A DNA stretch of 64,000 bases from Promethearchaeota archaeon (lineage in GTDB: Archaea; Asgardarchaeota; Lokiarchaeia; Sigyniarchaeales; SOKP01). This document shows, in pieces, positions 17,076-26,715 of the stretch (positions are counted from its first letter, which is position 1; the number at the start of each line of letters is the position of its first letter). The notes under the pieces were generated by a model, which searched no databases, was not told the origin of the DNA, and saw nothing but the letters and a program-made list of their open reading frames with translations. Location of the stretch: assembly GCA_030606485.1 (NCBI GenBank), contig JAUWGH010000001.1, forward strand, positions 1 to 64,000, given 5' to 3'. Both the position numbers and the translations under genes were made by a program.

Positions 17076-20000
17076 TTATTCTTTTTTATTTTTTCTTTCC
17101 TGAAGTCTTTTTCTTAAATCCTCTCGCCGTTTTCTTCTTTCTTCTAATCTCTGTTTAATGTCTTGTTCTTTCATTTTTTCCGCTTCTAATTTTTTTGTTT
17201 TTTCTGTCTTTACTCTTTCAATCTTTGTTTTTCTTTCTTTCTGTGCTGTTTTTAATTGATCTATATATTGCTCTACTCTGTTTGCTTCTCTTTCCCAATC
17301 CTTTCCTAATTCTTTAAAAATATGATGAGCTTTTTCAGCAAATTGGATTGCTCTTGATAAATTATTTCTTCTCTCTGCCATTTTACATTTATTCATATAA
17401 CTAAATGCTGCTTCAGAATCTACTTTTCTGCCAATAACATCTCCAGTTTCTTCAATTTCTCGTTTTATTCTTTTTTCCTTAACATTGATTTTATTTATAT
17501 CAATTTGTTCAATAATAATTTTTAAAGCATTAGCCCATTGAATTTCTTCAAAAATTTCTTTTACTTCTACTAATACTGAAACAACACGCATATATTTTGC
17601 TCGTAGGCTTGCTCTTTCAGCTTCATCTAATAAATTATAGGCCCTATCTATTTCTTTAAAATATTCTTTTTTTTCAATTTTTTCCTCTTGAATTATCGGA
17701 ATTAAGCTTTGATTTGTGATTCCATCAATTTTAAGTTTAATTTTTTGGGCTTCCTTCTTCCAACCTGAATTAATAAATTCAGAATAAACTTTTCTGAGCA
17801 ATCTTACGGCAGAATTAAACTTTTTACTATTAATTAATTCATTTGCTTCATCCAAAGCTTGATAAGATTCCGCTTCTTTACTTTTAAGTTTTATTTTTTC
17901 CTTCTCTTTTTTTAAATATTTGCTTCGTAACTTTGCTGCAGAACTTTTTTCTAATTCAGATTGTATTCTTTCGGATTCAGACATTAATTCTTCCATTTTT
18001 TTCTTTTCTCTGCTTATATGTTTTAATCTTTCTTTTCTCTCTTCAACTTCTCTCATTTTCTTTTTTAAGTAAAATAAATGGTCTTGATCAATTTTTGTAA
18101 CTTCTTGTTTCCACCCCAATTCCCCAAAAATTTGACGTGCTTCCGTATATTGTTCATATGCCTTATCAAATTTCTCTTTTAAAATGAAATTGGAAGCTTT
18201 ATCGATTAATCTAAACGCGTTTTCACCCTTTCTTTTTTCTTCCTTCTTTTTAACAGCAAGTTCTGATAATCTCTCTTTACGTTTTTCTCTTTCTTTTTCA
18301 AGTATATGTCTAAATTTTTGTTCCATTTCTCTTTCTTCAACAAGTTTAGCTGCTTCAATTTCTTTAGCTTTCTCAAATCTTTGAGAAAAAGTCTCTCTTT
18401 CCTTTTTAAGCGAAAGAATAGTATTTGTTATTAAAATAATCCCTTCTTTATAATTAATCTCTTCGAAAATCTTTTTACTCTCGTCATATAATTCAATAGA
18501 TTCATCAAATTTCTTATTCCTTAATTTAGATTTTGCTTGATCCATTAATTGAAATGCTTTTTCCTGCAATTGTTCGATTAATTTTTCCCTTTCTTCAGCT
18601 TCATATAACTTTTTTCTCTTTAAATCTAATTCTCTGTCTTTTAGAGCTTTTTGCTCATCTGTTAATTTTTGAATCTCTAATTTTTCTTTTTCCTTTTCAA
18701 ATTCTTTAATTTTTTCTAACTCTCGAAATTTAATATCTTTCACTAATTTATTTTTATAATGGGTAATTGTCGCTATTAGGGATTCTGCTTGCTCATTCCA
18801 ATCGACAGATTGTAATTTATTTTTAGCCTTTCTGTAAATTTTAATTACTTCTTCATAGGGACAAGGTTTTGAAAAATCTTTATATTTCAAATTCTTTTCA
18901 TATTCTCTTGCCATATTTTCTGCAACATTAATCATTTCATCTATCTCTTTCTGAACTTGAAGTTCTTCCTTTTTCTTTTTCTCATATTTCATCATTCTTA
19001 GGTCTGCTGCAACCGAATCTTTTAAAGATTCTTGAGGGGGAAAATATTCCATTTCAACCTTCTCAAATTTTTGCCGTTCAAATTCTCTAAATTTTTTATC
19101 ATGTTCTAATTTTTGTTCATAATGTTTAATGGTTTCTCTATAAGCTTTAATTTGATCTGTCCATCCAGTTTCCTTGAGAATCTCAATTATATCTTCATAA
19201 ATCTCTATTATGTTTTCATAGGGACAAACCTTTGAAAAATCTTTTTTTCTAAGTGTTAATTCATATTCTCTTGCTAATGATTCTGCATAATTAACTTTTT
19301 TTTGTATTTCCTCTTCAATCCGTTCTTGTTTTTTCTTTTTTGTCTCTAATTCCATTTGTTTATCTAACATTTCTTGACTTTTTGCGTCATCCACCAAAGG
19401 AGTAATAACAACCTCGTCTATTTCTTGTTTTCGGCGTTCTAACTCTCTTAATCTGATGTCACGAACGGATTTTTCCTCATAATGTTTAATCGTTTCTGAA
19501 TATGGTTTGATTTGATCAGTCCATCCTGCATTTTTAAGAATTCCGATTAATTCTTCATAAATTATAATTATTTCATCAAATGGAGATTCTAAAGAGAAAT
19601 CTTTTTTTTTCAATGCTAGCTCATATTCTCTCTCTAATGATTCTGCATAATTCACTCTATCTTGGATTTCATTTTCAATTTGTTGTTGTTTAAGCTTCTT
19701 TTGTTCCAATTCAATTCTTTTATCTGTAATCTCTTGGCTTTTTGCGTCATCCGCCAAAGGAGTAATAATGACCTCGTCTTTTTCCTGTTTTTGGCGTTCT
19801 AACTCTCTCAATTTTAAATCATGGGCCAATTCTTGCTCATAATACTTAATAGTTCCCCTATAAGGCTTAATTTGCTCCATCCATTCTACTTCTTTAAGAA
19901 TTTTTATAATATCTTCATAAATCAAAATTATTTCATTATATGGAGCTTTTTGAGAAAAATCTTTCTTTCTCAAGGCTAAATCATACTCTCTCTCTAACTG

Positions 20001-21767
20001 TTCTGCGTAATTTATTCTATCTTGAATCTCCTTTTCTATTTGCTTCTGTTTTTTCTTCTTTAACTCCAATTTATCTCTTTTATCGGTTACAGCTTGAGTT
20101 TCAATTTGATCTTCAACAGGTGATACAGATATTAATTCTTCTTCCTTCTTTTGGCGTTCGATCTCTCTTAATTTTAAATCACGAGCTAATTTTTGCTCGA
20201 AATGTTTAATAGTTTTTTTATACGGATTAATTTGATCAGTCCAACCGGTTTTATTAAGGATTTCTATTATTTCTTCATAAGTTGAAATAATCTCCCTATA
20301 TGGATTTTGTTGATCAAACTTTCCTTTCTTTAAAGCTTTCTTATAATCCCTTTCTAATTTCCCTACATAATTTACTTTATCTTGAATCTCTTTTTCAATT
20401 CTTTTCCGTTCTATCTTTTGTTGCTCTAATTTTTTTAATTTTTCTTCCTTTTGAATTGACGCTTTTTGGAGAGATTCTTGTTTGATTAATTCAAATTCTT
20501 TTAATTTATTTTGTTGAATTTGTAATTGTGCTTGCCTTTCCTTCTCTTTTAAAAGCAATTTTGAATATTTATTCTTCTTCATTTTTAATTTTTTAATTAA
20601 TTCTTGAATCTTAGGGACTTCTGAATGCCAACCTATTTCTTTAAAAATTTCAGTCGCAAGTAAATAATTCTCCAGAGCTTCATCAAATTGATTTTCTTCT
20701 TCAAGTTCTGAAGATTCTCCCAACAGATCATATGCTTCTATACTTAGGTCTTTTTCATTTTGCTTTTTTTGTTGATACGCTTTTATTTTAGTATCTTTTA
20801 CATCTTCAACATACTTTTTTAATTCTTGTTGTTTTAATAAAAATTCTTGACCTTTTTCAAATATTTCTTTACTTACCTCTTGTTTTTTCAATTGTTCTTG
20901 CTGTAATATCATAAATCTCTTCTGTTTTTCCTCCAAATCCTTAATAAATTGTTGAATCTTATGAATTTCACTTTGCCAATTGATCTCATTAAATAATTGT
21001 ATTGCTTGATTATAATTTTTTAGTGCTTTCTCAAATTCATTGGATTGGATTAGCTCTGAGGCTGCACCCAACAGATCATATGCTTCCATACTTAGGTCTT
21101 TTTCTTTTTGCTTTTTTTGTTGATACATTTTTAATTTTGTTTCTTTTATATCTTCAGATTTCTGTAGAAATTCTCCATGTTGTGAAATTATTTCTTGTTC
21201 TTTTTCTGTTATTTTTTTCTTTTTTTCAATAATTTTTATTTTTTTTTCCTGTGTTTTTAGAAATTCATTTTTCCTATCATTCAATTCCTTAATTAGCAGC
21301 TCCACCTTAGGAACTTCTGAAGTCCAACCTATCTCCTGGAAAATATTTTTTGCTTGCATGTATTTCTCAAGAGCTTTATCAAATTGATTGAATTGGCTAA
21401 AATTTGACCCGTTTTCCAAATAATCATATGCCAATTTACTTTTTTCTTCTATTTCTTCTTTTTTCTTAGCGAAAACCGCTAATTTCTCTTTTTTTAACTG
21501 AGCTTTATCTACTTCTTCACTCTTTTGTTCGCTTTTCGGAAAAATTTGATTATATTTATTATGTGCCTCTTCAATTAATTTTTCAGTTTTTTGAACTTCA
21601 TTTTCATAACCAGGTATCTGTTTCAATATATCTATGGCTTTATTATAACAGTCTATACCGTCATTGAATTTATCCAATTCAATAAGTTCCTTCCCCATAT
21701 TGATTATCTTAAATACTTGTTTTACAAGATCATCATCAACATTATCTGAATTAGCGGGATTTTTCAA
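17076..21767 (-). CDS. giant TPR-like/coiled-coil repeat protein, 1563 aa
   Basis: About 14 copies of a helical module of roughly 50-70 residues are joined by highly charged Lys/Glu/Gln coiled-coil linkers. The module looks TPR-like, with consensus F-x-x-A-x-x-x-Y-x-x-A-x-x-I-F-x-E-I-G-W-x-x-E-x-x-K-I. Examples are FDKALEKYMQAKNIFQEIGW (about 128), FEKALKNYNQAIQLFNEINW (about 243) and FDEALENYLLATEIFKEIGW. Modules 5-9 (about residues 460-1060) are a variant with DF or KF and PY before the first helix, ending TIKHYEQK, and repeat every 120 residues. Modules 10-14 return to the first type. There is no signal peptide or membrane segment, so it is likely a long cytosolic scaffold or filament-forming protein. 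Neighbours give no functional clue. The start is ATG 21767. Confidence 0.85.
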   Translation of the reverse strand: MKNPANSDNVDDDLVKQVFKIINMGKELIELDKFNDGIDCYNKAIDILKQIPGYENEVQKTEKLIEEAHNKYNQIFPKSEQKSEEVDKAQLKKEKLAVFAKKKEEIEEKSKLAYDYLENGSNFSQFNQFDKALEKYMQAKNIFQEIGWTSEVPKVELLIKELNDRKNEFLKTQEKKIKIIEKKKKITEKEQEIISQHGEFLQKSEDIKETKLKMYQQKKQKEKDLSMEAYDLLGAASELIQSNEFEKALKNYNQAIQLFNEINWQSEIHKIQQFIKDLEEKQKRFMILQQEQLKKQEVSKEIFEKGQEFLLKQQELKKYVEDVKDTKIKAYQQKKQNEKDLSIEAYDLLGESSELEEENQFDEALENYLLATEIFKEIGWHSEVPKIQELIKKLKMKKNKYSKLLLKEKERQAQLQIQQNKLKEFELIKQESLQKASIQKEEKLKKLEQQKIERKRIEKEIQDKVNYVGKLERDYKKALKKGKFDQQNPYREIISTYEEIIEILNKTGWTDQINPYKKTIKHFEQKLARDLKLREIERQKKEEELISVSPVEDQIETQAVTDKRDKLELKKKKQKQIEKEIQDRINYAEQLEREYDLALRKKDFSQKAPYNEIILIYEDIIKILKEVEWMEQIKPYRGTIKYYEQELAHDLKLRELERQKQEKDEVIITPLADDAKSQEITDKRIELEQKKLKQQQIENEIQDRVNYAESLEREYELALKKKDFSLESPFDEIIIIYEELIGILKNAGWTDQIKPYSETIKHYEEKSVRDIRLRELERRKQEIDEVVITPLVDDAKSQEMLDKQMELETKKKKQERIEEEIQKKVNYAESLAREYELTLRKKDFSKVCPYENIIEIYEDIIEILKETGWTDQIKAYRETIKHYEQKLEHDKKFREFERQKFEKVEMEYFPPQESLKDSVAADLRMMKYEKKKKEELQVQKEIDEMINVAENMAREYEKNLKYKDFSKPCPYEEVIKIYRKAKNKLQSVDWNEQAESLIATITHYKNKLVKDIKFRELEKIKEFEKEKEKLEIQKLTDEQKALKDRELDLKRKKLYEAEEREKLIEQLQEKAFQLMDQAKSKLRNKKFDESIELYDESKKIFEEINYKEGIILITNTILSLKKERETFSQRFEKAKEIEAAKLVEEREMEQKFRHILEKEREKRKERLSELAVKKKEEKRKGENAFRLIDKASNFILKEKFDKAYEQYTEARQIFGELGWKQEVTKIDQDHLFYLKKKMREVEERKERLKHISREKKKMEELMSESERIQSELEKSSAAKLRSKYLKKEKEKIKLKSKEAESYQALDEANELINSKKFNSAVRLLRKVYSEFINSGWKKEAQKIKLKIDGITNQSLIPIIQEEKIEKKEYFKEIDRAYNLLDEAERASLRAKYMRVVSVLVEVKEIFEEIQWANALKIIIEQIDINKINVKEKRIKREIEETGDVIGRKVDSEAAFSYMNKCKMAERRNNLSRAIQFAEKAHHIFKELGKDWEREANRVEQYIDQLKTAQKERKTKIERVKTEKTKKLEAEKMKEQDIKQRLEERRKRREDLRKRLQERKNKKE
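18715..20410 (-). repeat. five tandem 360-bp coding repeats
   Basis: Within the giant gene, equivalent points (the segment encoding QDRVNYAE and its variants) fall near 20370, 20010, 19650, 19290 and 18930, a 360-bp period. DNA identity is high between some copies: CTTTTTGCGTCATCC is followed by nearly the same 50 bases at about 19379 and 19739. A second, separate pair of 348-bp-spaced repeats lies at about 20719 and 21067 (CCCAACAGATCATATGCTTC). The outer limits given are approximate. Confidence 0.8.
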
Positions 21768-21990
21768 TAATTTTCACTACTTTTTTATAGTTTTAAGATC
21801 TAATACTACAAATAACAATAAAACACTTGTATTATAATTTCATTGATTTTTAATTGCATAAATGGATATTTGATATTAAGAAGACTATAATTTTAATTTT
21901 TTATGTCAAAATTCCATCAGAAATTTATAAAATTTGAAAAAAAGGAAATAATTAATCTCTTAAGTTTATGATTTATCAATTATTCTAATT

Positions 21991-22066
21991 TTGATCGCAC
22001 ATTCGGCCTCCTTCAGAGGTCAATGTTATTTAGAAATTGATCGCACATTCGGCCTCCTTCAGAGGT
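21991..22066. repeat. 30-bp direct repeat at the 3' end of a gene
   Basis: Two identical 30-base copies at 21991-22020 and 22037-22066 begin TTGATCGCACATTCGGCC. The inner copy encodes TSEGGRMCDQ of the 22013-22396 protein. The outer copy, read in the matching frame, encodes the same residues followed by Asn and a stop, so the gene's original end was probably copied. The 16 bases between resemble sequence near 22110-22125. Confidence 0.85.
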
Positions 22067-22396
22067 TAAATTCCATCCATTCTCCTCTTTTTTTACATAA
22101 CCAAGTGATTTTATGTTATTTAGAACTTCGAGTACTTCATCTCTTTTCTTTTGAATATTAAAATCCACGCGTAGTGAGAATATTATTTCATCAATTGGGA
22201 CTGGTGAATTAAGTTCATCTTCCATGACTCCTAGTGCTGCTAGAACTTCATTTTGTTGCCCAATATCACTATCCATACGTCTTTGTTGCTCATCTAATAA
22301 CCAAGGATAATCAACTAACATTTGTTTGATTTTTTCTTCATCTCCTCTTTTAAAATAAAATTCAAAATCATCCCGTATTTTTTTCTTTTTTGCCAT
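22013..22396 (-). CDS. winged-helix-like protein with altered C-terminus
   Basis: I start at ATG 22396 (MAKKKKIRDDF); an upstream in-frame ATG adds only four residues. The first half (FEFYFKRGDEEKIKQMLVDY) is helical. The second half, about residues 70-118, matches a winged-helix pattern: VLEVLNNIKSLGYVKKEE followed by the wing WNLTSEGGRMCDQ. It is probably a DNA- or protein-binding regulator. The last seven residues (FLNNIDL) come from sequence inserted between two identical 30-base repeats. The likely older ending is CDQN followed by stop. Confidence 0.7.
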   Translation of the reverse strand: MAKKKKIRDDFEFYFKRGDEEKIKQMLVDYPWLLDEQQRRMDSDIGQQNEVLAALGVMEDELNSPVPIDEIIFSLRVDFNIQKKRDEVLEVLNNIKSLGYVKKEENGWNLTSEGGRMCDQFLNNIDL

Positions 22397-22510
22397 TCTT
22401 GAATGCACTTAAACTATATATCTATTGCAATTTAATATAATATAATCTAAAATAATAAATAAATAAAATACATCTATTTATATCGTATTATTAATAATTA
22501 AAAAAAATTA

Positions 22511-25500
22511 ATGATAAATATGTCGCAAAATAAGAAGAAATCTTGTAAGAAACATGACAAGTTCAATTATTACTGCAAAGATTGTAGGGCAGCAAATGAG
22601 GAGCAAAAAGAAAAAGAAAAACTACTCTATCCAGATGCAATCGAAAAAGGGAAAATTAAGGAGGAAAAATTTAAAGTCAGCAAAAAGATTACACCCCCAT
22701 ATGAACGTGGTCCTTACAAAAAAGATATTAAAGAACCCTCAAGAGAACCTCGATATAAATACACTCCAATAAAAAAAATAAAAGAATTTAAAAAATATCT
22801 TTTACTCTTGATTCCGTTAATCGCAATTATCTTCTTGTTATCAATATTTTGGTTTATCCCCAGTTGGACAGCAGGAATAAATTTAGAAATTCAACTCTAT
22901 TTTAACAAAGCGGGAGGGTTAAATTATGTCGAAATTTTAACACTAAATTTTTGGAGCGCAAATTTTATATTAAATAAAACTGCCTTAATTGGAGCCTTTT
23001 TAGGCGTAATTATCATGAGCATTCCCCCAGAAAGATCTCTTTTTACTCTCCTCGGCACTTATTTGGGATGGGGCCGGCCCTCTAGGATTAAAGCGATGAT
23101 TTATTGGTGGACAATAGGTTTTGGAGTTTTTTATTTAATTGGTCAATTGATTGATGCAGGGTCATATTTTAGTTGGGCAATTTATCTTTTAGATAATGAA
23201 ATTTTTGATTTATCTCCAAATCTGATGAGTAATGCATTTAATGTGCTTTTTGATCAAAATAGCACGGATTTAACAAGTATCTTTCTCTATGCGGCGCTTT
23301 ATTTACCCATAATAAATTTTGTTTTGGGAGTTATTATTTTTCGGATTATTTTAAACATAATAAAAAATTTATATCTTAGAAGGAACGATTTTTACGCTCT
23401 TGCAGATCTCTTTTTGATTATAGGTATTATTTTCGGATTAGTTTTTTTAAATTTACCGATATTTTCCTTGGACGGTTTGAATCTGCTGCAATCGGCGTCC
23501 TTAATTCTTGGTTTTATTGGATTTATTGTATTGGGGATTATAATTGATGGATATGGGTTTTTATTTATTAAGAAACATGGAAGAGGTTTTATAATGGTGA
23601 GTTCCCACCAGAAAAAAATGGGTATATTAGCTATTGGGTTAATAGTTATTATTATAATTCCACTCATTATTAGCATACCAGTGGCAGTTAATATTGAATC
23701 AAATACTTACACATGGGAAGTAGAAAGATGGAATAAAAAAATAGCCCGTGAAGTCGAGTGGACTCGAATCTGCGCTGGATTGGACATGTTTGAAGAACGT
23801 ACTATAGAGAATTATACGGAATCTACTATTACTCCCGATTCGCAAATTATACCTCTCATCCGTCAATATGATCAAAGTGTAGCTATTCAGAAAATGTCTG
23901 CACAGATTGCTTCAAAATATGAATCTATAGCAGATAGTGATATTATCTATATTGGAGGGACTGAATATTGGGTTTCACCAAAAACTCTACGAATGTCTGG
24001 CATAACTCCCGGTGGAGTAGAGTTACATACAGCCCTTTTTGATCATGTGGAAGGATTTCTTGCTATGGATACGTTCACTGGTGATTTATTAACAACTGAA
24101 AGTGAATATCTAAATGTTTTTAATGTATCTTCGAATTATCCAATATTTTTTGGTGAACGCGAGAGTACTGTCTTTGCTGCACAATATTATTCTACTGCAG
24201 ATGAGGGGGACTTTTTTGATTTTACTGAAGCAGGTCTTGGGGCATATGAGACAGATATTCTTTTAAATACAACGTGGTCAGCAGGAATTGAAAACTTAGA
24301 ACATGCATATGAAGGAGCACCAGATGGAGAATTAGAGGGACTAGAGCAATTTTTTTTTACTTCTAACCTAGGATTATTTCCATACGCTTTAAATTTAACA
24401 GAAAGTAGTTATTTAATTAATAGAAATATAAAAACCAGAATCTCTGAAGCACTTTTACCTGGGCTTTGGCTAGATCCTGATCCATATCTTATTTTTAATA
24501 CGAATGCTGGTAAAGTATATTATGGGGTTTCTATATGCACTAATATTGTTATAGGGTCTTATTCCAAGAGTCCTATATATAGATTTTTAGGAATTTGCTT
24601 AATAGATCTTTTAGATGGCAGAATGACATTTTATAAGAATCCTGCTTTAAAAGAAAATATTAACGATGATTTGACTTATCCATTTTGGAAAATCTATCTA
24701 GAAAAATATCCATGGAAGAATGTACCAAGTTGGTTAAAATATCAATTAAGATACCCAGAAACGCTTTTTGAATTACAATTAGCTTACGAATATATATATC
24801 ATGTTCAAGAAGCTACGACATTCCGAAGAGGTGATGATTTTCATGAGCGACCAGAAGGTGGAAATCTTTTCTATATAGAAACTGATTTAGGTGATGGTAT
24901 TGAGTATGTTGGAGTTGATTTAGCTGAGTATATTGGTAGAGAGGCAAGAATTCTTTCAGGTTTATACGTAATAAGACATGGAGATAATTTTGGACAAGCA
25001 ATATTATATCATACAAGACATCTAACTAGCGTTAATTTAATTGGACCAGTAACAGCTAGAGAATATTATGGTACTGCAGCAACCAAAGAAATTGAATTAA
25101 TTACAAATCCTAGACACGGAAATACATTAATCTATCCATTGGCTGGTTCCCTTTATTATTTTGTACCTACCTATGCTACAGTAGGTGGTATTCAAGATTT
25201 AAAATTAGTAGGGTTAGTCGATGGATTTTCAGATATAGATCCCGGTTATGGTGTAACCGCAATTGAGGCATATAACGTTTTGAATATAACAGCCGAAGAA
25301 GAACCAAGTGAAGGTGTCTCATTTAGTTATACTTATGATTCTTCTGTAGAGTATCCGAACCCAGCCAATTCGAGAATCCAAGTAGAAGTTGATTGCAATC
25401 TCTCACTTATAGCAAAGGATGTAGTAGTAAAAGTATTGATCTATTCTGATCTTGTTACTGTTTCCATTCCTTCTGGTGAGAGTTTAATTAAAAGTGCATT

Positions 25501-25714
25501 CACGTGGGGCGATGGCAATATTGGTTATAATTATACGTTATTTAAAAAAGATCTTTATCCGGGCGAAGGAAAAATCCTTACTGCACAGTTCTATGCTGCG
25601 AGTTCAGTGAGTGCCTCTGGACTTTTAGTTATGTTTGAATATATATTAATTGTGGATGATGTAGTTATTTACACAAGTGAAAAAAATTCGATATTATTTA
25701 CTAAAAGCATTTAG
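22511..25714 (+). CDS. UPF0182-like large membrane protein
   Basis: The 1067 residues fall into four parts. The N-terminus is cytosolic, with a zinc-type motif CKKHDKFNYYCKDC (CxxH...CxxC, B-box-like). About residues 95-400 hold seven or so membrane helices. A large, probably extracellular domain (about 400-960) contains YPETLFELQLAYEYIYHV and later LTSVNLIGPVTAREYYGTAA and GNTLIYPLAGSLYYFVPTYA; these match the order of conserved segments in UPF0182 proteins (COG1615). A C-terminal beta-rich domain (about 960-1067) is extra. The role of UPF0182 proteins is not established. Divergence from bacterial members is strong, so the family call rests on pattern order. The start may be ATG 22511 or the ATG three codons later. 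A T-run follows the gene. Confidence 0.75.
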   Translation: MINMSQNKKKSCKKHDKFNYYCKDCRAANEEQKEKEKLLYPDAIEKGKIKEEKFKVSKKITPPYERGPYKKDIKEPSREPRYKYTPIKKIKEFKKYLLLLIPLIAIIFLLSIFWFIPSWTAGINLEIQLYFNKAGGLNYVEILTLNFWSANFILNKTALIGAFLGVIIMSIPPERSLFTLLGTYLGWGRPSRIKAMIYWWTIGFGVFYLIGQLIDAGSYFSWAIYLLDNEIFDLSPNLMSNAFNVLFDQNSTDLTSIFLYAALYLPIINFVLGVIIFRIILNIIKNLYLRRNDFYALADLFLIIGIIFGLVFLNLPIFSLDGLNLLQSASLILGFIGFIVLGIIIDGYGFLFIKKHGRGFIMVSSHQKKMGILAIGLIVIIIIPLIISIPVAVNIESNTYTWEVERWNKKIAREVEWTRICAGLDMFEERTIENYTESTITPDSQIIPLIRQYDQSVAIQKMSAQIASKYESIADSDIIYIGGTEYWVSPKTLRMSGITPGGVELHTALFDHVEGFLAMDTFTGDLLTTESEYLNVFNVSSNYPIFFGERESTVFAAQYYSTADEGDFFDFTEAGLGAYETDILLNTTWSAGIENLEHAYEGAPDGELEGLEQFFFTSNLGLFPYALNLTESSYLINRNIKTRISEALLPGLWLDPDPYLIFNTNAGKVYYGVSICTNIVIGSYSKSPIYRFLGICLIDLLDGRMTFYKNPALKENINDDLTYPFWKIYLEKYPWKNVPSWLKYQLRYPETLFELQLAYEYIYHVQEATTFRRGDDFHERPEGGNLFYIETDLGDGIEYVGVDLAEYIGREARILSGLYVIRHGDNFGQAILYHTRHLTSVNLIGPVTAREYYGTAATKEIELITNPRHGNTLIYPLAGSLYYFVPTYATVGGIQDLKLVGLVDGFSDIDPGYGVTAIEAYNVLNITAEEEPSEGVSFSYTYDSSVEYPNPANSRIQVEVDCNLSLIAKDVVVKVLIYSDLVTVSIPSGESLIKSAFTWGDGNIGYNYTLFKKDLYPGEGKILTAQFYAASSVSASGLLVMFEYILIVDDVVIYTSEKNSILFTKSI

Positions 25715-25739
25715 TCTCAGATAAAACAAGAAAATCAAC

Positions 25740-25758
25740 TTTTTTTTTTAAATTTTTT
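25740..25758 (+). terminator. poly-T terminator after UPF0182-like gene
   Basis: Ten T, three A and six T lie about 25 bases beyond the stop at 25714 and before the convergent proteasome gene. Confidence 0.6.
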
Positions 25759-25787
25759 ACTTGATTTTTATAAAAAAGAGCCTATTA

Positions 25788-26516
25788 TTATAATTCTGCT
25801 AATAAACTTTCAACTTCAGATTTAGAAAGCAATTTATATATTTTCTCTTCACTAGAGATATGAGAAATTTTAATAGTTTCTGCTGTTAAGTCATCATCAA
25901 CACTTTCCTTTATAGCTCTTATTGCTAACAATTGAATTTCTCTTAATGAAAAGGTTGGGTTATATTCCTTCTCAATAAATTCCCTTGCAGTGCTCTCTCC
26001 CGACCCTAATGCATAAGCTTTAAAACTACGATATATCCCGCTTGGAGATGTTGTATAAATCTGAGGCCCATCTGAATCATAACCAATAAAAAATAAACTA
26101 CAACCGAAGGGTCGAATTCCGCCATACTGTGTATAGATTTGTTTTAAATCCGCAATAGATTTTACTAACATATTTATTCTTACTGGTTCATCATATGTTA
26201 ATCTATAAGATTGAGCTTGTACCCTTGCATAGTTTACCAATACCCTAGAATCTGCATGTAAACCTGAAATTGCACACCCTATATGTTTATCAATCTTAAA
26301 TAACTTATCGATTGAATCAATTTCCATTAAAGAAGATGCAATTTTAATATGTGCAGCTAAACACACATCATTTTTTGTTTTTATTCCTACAATTAAAGTT
26401 CCTCTTCTAACTGCCTCTAACGCATACTCTACTTGATATAATCTTCCCTCTGGGGAGAAAATAGTTAGAGCTCGATCATATTGAATTTTTCCGCCTCCAA
26501 ACATCTCAGTTTTCAA
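25788..26516 (-). CDS. psmA: proteasome alpha subunit
   Basis: This subunit forms the outer rings of the 20S proteasome that gate access to the proteolytic chamber. The alpha signature YDRALTIFSPEGRLYQVEYA is at residues 13-32, followed by RRGTLIVGIKTKNDVCLAA. Later motifs YGGIRPFGCSLFFIGYD and YTTSPSGIYRSFKAYALGSG are typical. The length of 242 residues is normal. The N-terminus (MKTEMFGGGKIQYDRA) is close to the usual gate region. No beta subunit is in the window. The frame begins at ATG 26516. Confidence 0.97.
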   Translation of the reverse strand: MKTEMFGGGKIQYDRALTIFSPEGRLYQVEYALEAVRRGTLIVGIKTKNDVCLAAHIKIASSLMEIDSIDKLFKIDKHIGCAISGLHADSRVLVNYARVQAQSYRLTYDEPVRINMLVKSIADLKQIYTQYGGIRPFGCSLFFIGYDSDGPQIYTTSPSGIYRSFKAYALGSGESTAREFIEKEYNPTFSLREIQLLAIRAIKESVDDDLTAETIKISHISSEEKIYKLLSKSEVESLLAEL

Positions 26517-26715
26517 CCAAATTTTTAATAGTTAAACTTTTTATGAAATATTAATAAAAATTCCTACTTCTAGGTACAATAATAAAGAATTATCTTTTAT
26601 AAAATTAGATTTATCAAAATATAATTATTGTAGGAATAAATGGTTATAAAAATCTAATCAAGGAGAATTCTCAATTAAATAGTAAAAATTACTTTTTTTT
26701 ATCGTAAGTTCTTAT

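Noticed and set aside
18184-18384. Hydrophobic plus-strand frames inside the giant repeat gene (also 19940-20209, 20300-20485, 21002-21232)
   Set aside because: They are antisense to the Lys/Glu-rich coding sequence, which always reads as Phe/Leu/Ser-rich frames on the other strand.
18715-20410. CRISPR-like regular repetition
   Set aside because: The repeat unit is 360 bp, in frame, and encodes protein modules; there are no short repeats with unique spacers.
21991-22066. Insertion sequence or att site signalled by the 30-bp repeats
   Set aside because: There is no transposase or integrase, only 16 bases lie between the repeats, and the sequence is part of the gene's coding end.
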